Part shown: one piece after another, positions 6,754 through 10,179 of the stretch
Layout of the letters: each line of letters opens with the position of its first letter
Numbering within the stretch: the first letter of the stretch is position 1
Assembly: GCA_937141995.1 (NCBI GenBank)
Contig: CAKZQX010000450.1
Location: 1 to 10,179, forward strand
Direction of reading: 5' to 3'
Length of the DNA stretch: 10,179 bases
Source: an uncultured Chloroflexaceae bacterium
GTDB lineage: Bacteria; Chloroflexota; Chloroflexia; Chloroflexales; Chloroflexaceae
Notes under the pieces: model-generated
Databases searched by the model: none
What the model saw: only the letters and a program-made list of their open reading frames with translations
Told to the model about the DNA's origin: nothing
Translations under genes and position numbers: made by a program

Positions 6754-6785
6754 ATTTACTCAAGATAAGTAAATTCTGATATAAT
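6754..6785 (+). promoter_or_regulatory. extended -10 promoter with overlapping palindrome for small RNA B
   Basis: TATAAT (6780-6785) is perfect and is preceded by TGA (6777-6779), giving an extended -10 TGnTATAAT. A weak -35, TTTACT or TTACTC, lies 18-19 nt upstream. ATTTACT (6754-6760) and AGTAAAT (6768-6774) form a 7-bp inverted repeat that covers the -35 to spacer region, a natural place for a repressor or activator. Transcription would start near 6792. Confidence 0.7.
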
Positions 6786-6791
6786 GTATAT

Positions 6792-6899
6792 AACCACACC
6801 ACGAATCTACCCCGGATGCTTCTGCTTGCATTCTCGGCGTGTTCGTTGTGTTGGGTCCGCGGCGGAGAGTACCCCATATACTCTTCGTCGCCTTTTTTG
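6792..6899 (+). ncRNA. small RNA candidate B (C-rich terminal loop family, best copy)
   Basis: A transcript of about 107 nt is framed by an extended -10 promoter and a strong terminator. The 5' segment CCACACCACGAA (6794-6805) can pair with TTCGTTGTGTTGG (6842-6854), giving 11 pairs with one bulge and one mismatch. This encloses a small hairpin GGATGC-TTCTGCTT-GCATTC (6814-6833). The terminator follows with loop CCCCATA. The first 18 nt and a 21-nt core (6810-6830) recur exactly at 7037-7079. The differences between the two copies include 4-nt and 2-nt indels, which would break a reading frame and so speak for RNA rather than protein. No Rfam family comes to mind. The C-rich loop recalls multicopy sRNAs that pair with G-rich ribosome sites, but that role is only inferred. 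Confidence 0.7.
6859..6898 (+). terminator. intrinsic terminator of small RNA B, loop CCCCATA
   Basis: GCGGCGGAGAGTA (6859-6871) pairs along 13 positions with TACTCTTCGTCGC (6879-6891), followed by TTTTTT (6893-6898). Two of the pairs are G·U on the plus strand and would be A-C mismatches on the minus strand, so the stem has been kept for a plus-strand RNA. The 7-nt loop is CCCCATA. Confidence 0.9.
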
Positions 6900-7036
6900 T
6901 ATAGCTATTTACTTCACGCGCAGCCTATACCTCAGGTACCATAACCTTGAGGCCTGGCTTATATAGTTGAATATATAGATGTGGTGGGTAGAGCTACAGT
7001 GGTCAGGTAGAGGTAGTTTCATGCAGAGAGTAGAAG

Positions 7037-7139
7037 AACCACACCACGAATCTAAATCCCCCGGATGCTTCTGCTTGCAATTTCTCCGACGTTCGATCTA
7101 CTGGGCAGAAGGTGCCCCATACACCTTCAAGCTCCTTTA
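7037..7139 (+). ncRNA. second copy of small RNA B, decayed terminator
   Basis: The 18-mer at 7037-7054 and the 21-mer at 7059-7079 are identical to the 5' part of small RNA B (6792-6809 and 6810-6830). Downstream the copies diverge, but the terminal hairpin is kept in shorter form: GAAGGTG (7108-7114) with CACCTTC (7122-7128) around the identical loop CCCCATA. The T-tract has become CTCCTTTAT, so termination is probably weak and transcription may continue into the hairpins to the right. No clear promoter lies directly before it. TATATAG words at 6960-6979 are weak candidates. TAGATGTGGTGGG at 6976-6988 is a partial inverted copy of its 5' end and could pair with it. Confidence 0.55.
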
Positions 7140-7154
7140 TCTCACCAGTTGCGC

Positions 7155-7225
7155 TGCTTCACATCGCCCCATACGACGCGAAGCACTACATTCGTTACAC
7201 GTATACCCGGGTGCCCCATACATCC
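7155..7225 (+). repeat. two further hairpins with the identical CCCCATA loop
   Basis: Hairpin one is TGCTTC-ACA-TCG (7155-7166), loop CCCCATA (7167-7173), then CGA-CGC-GAAGCA (7174-7185), with a 3x3 internal loop. Hairpin two is GGGTG (7209-7213), loop CCCCATA (7214-7220), then CATCC (7221-7225), with one G·U pair. Together with 7108-7128 this makes three such hairpins spaced about 50 nt apart, after the stronger one at 6859-6891. The stems differ while the loop is constant, which suggests that the loop is the functional part. Confidence 0.6.
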
Positions 7226-7232
7226 CTGGTAC

Positions 7233-7267
7233 ACATCCTCCTGAAACACCTGGTATCAGGATGTTTT
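7233..7267 (+). terminator. weak terminator closing the hairpin cluster
   Basis: ACATCCT (7233-7239) pairs with AGGATGT (7258-7264) over an 18-nt loop that also contains CCTG/CAGG, and TTTT covers 7264-7267. It is a plausible end for a plus-strand transcript that reads through 7139, but the short T-run makes it weak. Confidence 0.45.
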
Positions 7268-7329
7268 GACTGCGAAAGCTTACACTCCTTCAATGCTGTA
7301 TGACTACCTACTGAAGTAGGGATACAAAG

Positions 7330-7377
7330 AAACCGCCTGCGATAGTCTATCGGAATGATAGGCTATGCAGCCGGTTT
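7330..7377 (+). repeat. long imperfect hairpin (48 nt)
   Basis: AAACCG (7330-7335) pairs with CGGTTT (7372-7377). CTGC pairs with GCAG after one C-C mismatch, then a bulged G is followed by ten pairs from ATAGTCTATC (7342-7351) to GATAGGCTAT (7357-7366) around the loop GGAAT. One inner pair is T·G on the plus strand and A-C on the minus strand. No U-tract follows, so it is not an intrinsic terminator. A compact RNA domain or a REP-type repeat is possible. Confidence 0.55.
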
Positions 7378-7397
7378 ACGGCAATGCTCATTCATCA

Positions 7398-7416
7398 TTG
7401 AAATTTCAACGTTGAA
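7398..7416. promoter_or_regulatory. two overlapping 12-bp palindromes, operator-like
   Basis: TTGAAATTTCAA (7398-7409) and TTCAACGTTGAA (7405-7416) are perfect palindromes that overlap by five bases, and GTTGAA follows again at 7420. Another 12-bp palindrome, AATAACGTTATT, is at 7481-7492. Overlapping dyads suggest binding of a dimeric regulator, but no promoter with both boxes is evident beside them. Confidence 0.35.
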
Positions 7417-7540
7417 GATGTTGAATTAAATTTGTGTACAAATCAGTATAGCACTAATCTGCGTTGATATCAAGTGCTTAAATAACGTTATTGTAAGAGA
7501 AATGGGAGAGACACTGATATAGTTTCTTCATTTTATGTAA

Positions 7541-7735
7541 CAGGACTTACGCAGTGGACGATCAAACTGAGTGTTTGACCAGATGCAAAGCAGATTCGCC
7601 TGCGACAACATGGCACTTTTTTATCTTGTTCACACATATGGTGCATAACGCGCACCATATGTGTGAACAAGAATGGGATTTTTCGCCCTGCCGGAGGCGA
7701 AATTCACTGTCGGGTCAGTGACCACGTAACTCCTG
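7541..7735. mobile_element. complete MITE-like element (195 nt) with 8-bp target duplication
   Basis: The ends are CAGGACTTACG (7541-7551) and CGTAACTCCTG (7725-7735), inverted repeats with one mismatch. They are flanked by the exact direct repeat TTATGTAA (7533-7540 and 7736-7743), which fits an 8-bp target duplication. Inside are TCAAAC/GTTTGA (7562-7578) and a very strong hairpin with 21-bp perfect arms, 7624-7644 and 7652-7672, around a 7-nt loop. A 7-bp TTTCGCC/GGCGAAA hairpin follows at 7681-7702. There is no open reading frame for a transposase, so movement would depend on an enzyme elsewhere. The end type matches the elements at 5306-5557. Confidence 0.8.
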
Positions 7736-7743
7736 TTATGTAA

Positions 7744-8410
7744 GGCGAGTTTTCAGTATGTGTTCAGTTATTCCCACCATTTCTCAACCGATTATATAGG
7801 TCAGGATACGACTCGTATAATCGCGTCTTCGCCGTCGTATGACCGCTTCTCTGCGGCAGAAAGTTTGCGTCTGACGGCGCGACACTTAGGATTTTCAAAA
7901 CAAAAACCGGGTGTACAGTAAGGAAAGTATACTGGATAGCCGGTCTGCGAAATGTTCTATATAATACCCCATTGGTTATGTCGAAGTGTTGGGAGTTTAT
8001 GGGGTGTGTTGGTTATATAGTATAGCAACATGGGTAAGAAAGATCAAGTTACAAACCAGTTAGGCAATTTTGATAGGATGTAATAGTACACGGGTACTCG
8101 CCGCTATCTCTCCTGATAATTGATATACAACTGACACGCTGTTCTGTAAACAGATGACAAGTTATGAAGCGGCTAACATCATAAAGACCTTTTAGGATAT
8201 TGCCAATAGTGTAAAAGGTTTTCAGGGGAGTCTATCTGGGATTATAGAGACTCACCAGAGCGAGATAATATAAAAAAACTGTTATGTAGTAATTCTGCTC
8301 AATCTGTTTGTAATATCACGTCGAGAATTCGGTGGTTACTGTCGAATATTTTTCCTTCTGCTGGCATGGTATGTTAAAAACCGGTTACCTGTGGAGTCAG
8401 GACGGTGAAT
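7744..8410. other. gene-free AT-rich stretch with scattered hairpins
   Basis: I see no gene in these 667 nt, which lie downstream of the wecA-like gene. ATACGAC/GTCGTAT (7806-7842) spans a lone TATAAT (7816-7821) without a good -35. CGCCGTC (7830-7836) pairs with GACGGCG (7873-7879) around an inner CCGC/GCGG hairpin, a possible structured RNA. ACCTTTTA (8187-8194) pairs with TAAAAGGT (8212-8219) with an inner TATTG/CAATA. GAGTCT/AGACTC lies near 8229-8253. GCCGCT (8100-8105) could pair with AGCGGC (8168-8173). A strong terminator for the wecA-like gene is not obvious. Confidence 0.5.
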
Positions 8411-9538
8411 TTAGACATGCTTCTCGCTTCGCGCTGAACCGCGATAGGAAGCATAGATCAACACGCTCACCACCACCGCTCCTAGGGCTCCCAATGCCAG
8501 CAGTTTTGCCAGCGGTGTCATAATGTCCAGCAGCGCAATGCTGCCGAATGCCGCGCTGATGGTGTAGTAGAACAACACAACCTGCCGCTGCGAGAATCCC
8601 AGGGCCAGCAGGCGGTGATGCAGATGATCCTGTCCCGCCGTTGCGGCTGATCGTCCATGCACAATGCGCCAGAAGATCAGCCAGGTCATGTCAATCAGCG
8701 GAACCCCCAGCACCAGCAGCGCAGTTGCCAGTTTGGCTCCGCCGATAATAGCACTCACGGCCAGCAGATAGCCCAGCGTCATTGCGCCGGTGTCACCCAT
8801 GAAAATGCGTGCCGGGTGAAAATTAAAGGGCAAAAAGCCCGCGCAGGCCCCCGCGATTGCCAGTGGCAGCAGTGCAACGGTCACTTGCGGCGGATCAAGC
8901 TGGAGGGTGTGCAGCGCTAGAATCGCGGCGGCAATCAGTGTTATGCCCGCCGCCAGTCCATCTAGCCCATCCGACCAGTTGACCATATTCTGAATGCCTA
9001 CGATCCAGATCAGCGTTGCGGCAATGGCGAGCCATGGACTGAGGTTATGCAGATGAACTTGATGAATAAAGGGGAAGTTAAATGCGGTCAGAATAATGCC
9101 GCGAGCCTCGGTTGCTGCGCCCAGGGCATCCGGGTAGAGCGTACGATCCCACAGATATGGACCTACCGCCAGCAGTGCCGCACCGAAATGAACCAGCAAT
9201 CGTGCCCCCGCCGGTAGATCTCGTAGGTCGTCCAGAAAACTGATGCCGGCTACAATCGTTGCGCCGGTCAGCAGCAACCCCAGACGTAACTGCTCATACG
9301 GCGAACGTTGCAAGGATGGAAAAAGTTGCTCCATCCCCAGTGACAACAGCATTGCTGCGGTAAACCCGGCAAAGATGGCAATGCCACCAACCGTTGGCAT
9401 CGGTACCCGGTGGATGCTGCGTGGTCCCGGATAGGCCAACCAGCCCATCCGCGTACAGAGCCGGGTCACCAGCGGAACGAGTAGTGCTGTCAGCCCGGCC
9501 GCAATGCCAAAGGTCAGGACAAGCAGGAGAAAAACCAT
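8411..9538 (-). CDS. wecA: WecA/TagO-type polyprenyl-phosphate N-acetylhexosamine-1-phosphate transferase
   Basis: This polytopic membrane enzyme moves a HexNAc-1-phosphate from a UDP-sugar to polyprenyl phosphate, starting synthesis of a wall or surface glycan. The 375-residue protein has about ten hydrophobic segments. Family motifs appear in order: PGPRSIHRVPMPTVGGIAIF (37-56), the metal-binding FLDDLRD (101-107, D103-D104), NMVNWSDGLDGLAAG (184-198), FNFHPARIFMGDTGAMTLG (238-256) and HLHHRLL (305-311). The last, histidine-rich motif points to the WecA/TagO/RgpG branch rather than MraY. The start ATG at 9536-9538 lacks a clear Shine-Dalgarno sequence, but an in-frame stop lies a short way upstream with no other start between, and the N-terminus matches the family. 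It follows upp by 91 nt. The last residues are basic and cytoplasmic. The donor sugar is inferred. Confidence 0.93.
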   Translation of the reverse strand: MVFLLLVLTFGIAAGLTALLVPLVTRLCTRMGWLAYPGPRSIHRVPMPTVGGIAIFAGFTAAMLLSLGMEQLFPSLQRSPYEQLRLGLLLTGATIVAGISFLDDLRDLPAGARLLVHFGAALLAVGPYLWDRTLYPDALGAATEARGIILTAFNFPFIHQVHLHNLSPWLAIAATLIWIVGIQNMVNWSDGLDGLAAGITLIAAAILALHTLQLDPPQVTVALLPLAIAGACAGFLPFNFHPARIFMGDTGAMTLGYLLAVSAIIGGAKLATALLVLGVPLIDMTWLIFWRIVHGRSAATAGQDHLHHRLLALGFSQRQVVLFYYTISAAFGSIALLDIMTPLAKLLALGALGAVVVSVLIYASYRGSARSEKHV

Positions 9539-9629
9539 GAGGAGATAGTGGGTGTGCGCTTGAGATTATGGGTCTGGACACAGGATGCGAACACTGTGCT
9601 AAACCCGGAATCACAAATCTACACGGCAA

Positions 9630-10179
9630 TCATCCGGTTCCAAACTGTCGGTCCCCTGCATCACCCAGCCCTGGAACAATATACCCCAGTTCGTTGAGAT
9701 GGTTGTCAATTGCTGCCAGGTGAATCGGTACATCAGAATGAACACTGCTCAGCACACGGACGCCCTCCGGGGCGGCAATCAAGCCCAGGAATTTGATACG
9801 ATTGGCACCCCAACGTTTCAGAATATCAACCGAGGCCACGGCCGATCCGCCGGTTGCCAGCATCGGGTCCAGAATGATGGAGAGGTCGATATCCGGCTTG
9901 GAAGGCAATTTATTATAGTAGGTGACAGGTTCCAGCGTCTGATGGTCGCGGTACAGCCCCAGGTGCCAGACATGGGCCGTCGGCACAATTTCCAGAATCG
10001 CCTCGGACATACCCAACCCTGCCCGCAGAATCGGCATCAGGCCGACCCGCTCGGCAATTTCAAAGCTGGGACAGTCTCCCAGTGGCGTCTGAACAGTCAG
10101 CGGTGCCAGCGCCAGATCCTGGGTTGCCTCATAAAAGAGCAACTGCGCAATCTCGCGCACCAGTTCACGAAACTTCTTC
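9630..10179 (-). CDS. upp: uracil phosphoribosyltransferase, N-terminus cut by window edge
   Basis: This cytoplasmic enzyme makes UMP from uracil and PRPP in pyrimidine salvage. The visible 182 residues run from KKFRELV to the natural stop at 9630-9632; the family is about 208 residues, so roughly 25 N-terminal residues lie beyond the right edge. A GTG at 10158-10160 is internal and not the start. PILRAGLGM and YYNKLP are typical of the family. [11 protein letters not shown] is the PRPP-binding loop and [16 protein letters not shown] near the C-terminus is the uracil-binding signature. It is a house-keeping gene and probably marks the border of the polysaccharide locus. The 91-nt gap to the next gene shows nothing special. 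Confidence 0.97.
   Translation of the reverse strand, partial: KKFRELVREIAQLLFYEATQDLALAPLTVQTPLGDCPSFEIAERVGLMPILRAGLGMSEAILEIVPTAHVWHLGLYRDHQTLEPVTYYNKLPSKPDIDLSIILDPMLATGGSAVASVDILKRWGANRIKFLGLIAAPEGVRVLSSVHSDVPIHLAAIDNHLNELGYIVPGLGDAGDRQFGTG

Noticed and set aside
6473..6877. Minus-strand frame of 134 codons upstream of the antiterminator
   Set aside because: It runs antisense across small RNA B and its promoter, has an unusual composition and no recognisable domain.
7108..7225. A CRISPR array from the regularly spaced CCCCATA motifs
   Set aside because: Only a 7-nt loop is shared, the flanks differ, and there are no long exact repeats or cas genes.
6979..7269. Plus-strand frame of 96 codons over the second small-RNA copy
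   Set aside because: The copies differ by 4-nt and 2-nt indels, so the frame is not conserved; repeated PGAPY peptides come from the CCCCATA hairpins.
7816..7821. TATAAT as a promoter for another plus-strand RNA
   Set aside because: No acceptable -35 or extended -10 accompanies it and no clear terminator follows.

Overview
The window looks like a chromosomal exopolysaccharide locus of a phototrophic-type Chloroflexota (Chloroflexales-like). That assignment is an inference from the protein types, gene order and moderate G+C; I could not search a database. All six recognisable protein genes lie on the minus strand, so the locus reads right to left: uracil phosphoribosyltransferase (upp, 5' end off the window), a WecA/TagO-type polyprenyl-phosphate sugar-1-phosphate transferase, a gene-free stretch of about 2.2 kb, a NusG/RfaH-like antiterminator, a Wzz-BY-kinase fusion, a PglC/WbaP-type sugar transferase, a Gfo/Idh/MocA dehydrogenase and a DegT-type aminotransferase (3' end off the window).

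The genes fit one pathway. The WecA-like enzyme and the sugar transferase can each load a first sugar onto undecaprenyl phosphate. The dehydrogenase and aminotransferase form the usual pair for making an amino sugar nucleotide. The Wzz-kinase controls chain length and export. The NusG/RfaH paralogue at the head of the group probably keeps RNA polymerase moving through a long operon whose gaps (about 190 to 640 nt) are rich in hairpins.

The most unusual content is outside the genes. On the plus strand, against the protein genes, there are at least two stand-alone small-RNA candidates, each with a good -10 promoter and a U-tract terminator (about 5200-5296 and 6792-6899). A close but decayed copy lies at 7037-7139 and a diverged one near 3466-3550. 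Their terminal hairpins share a C-rich loop (CCCCATA or CCCACA), and the identical CCCCATA loop recurs in two further hairpins at 7155-7225. This looks like a multicopy sRNA family with C-rich seed loops, and I do not recognise it as a described family.

The gaps also hold small non-autonomous mobile elements with ends of the type CAGGAGTTACG. One is complete with an 8-bp target duplication (7541-7735). Two more sit in tandem and share a 7-bp junction repeat (5306-5404 and 5412-5557). A lone end lies at 2422-2432. The remaining gene-free sequence holds hairpins and short repeats but no convincing coding region.
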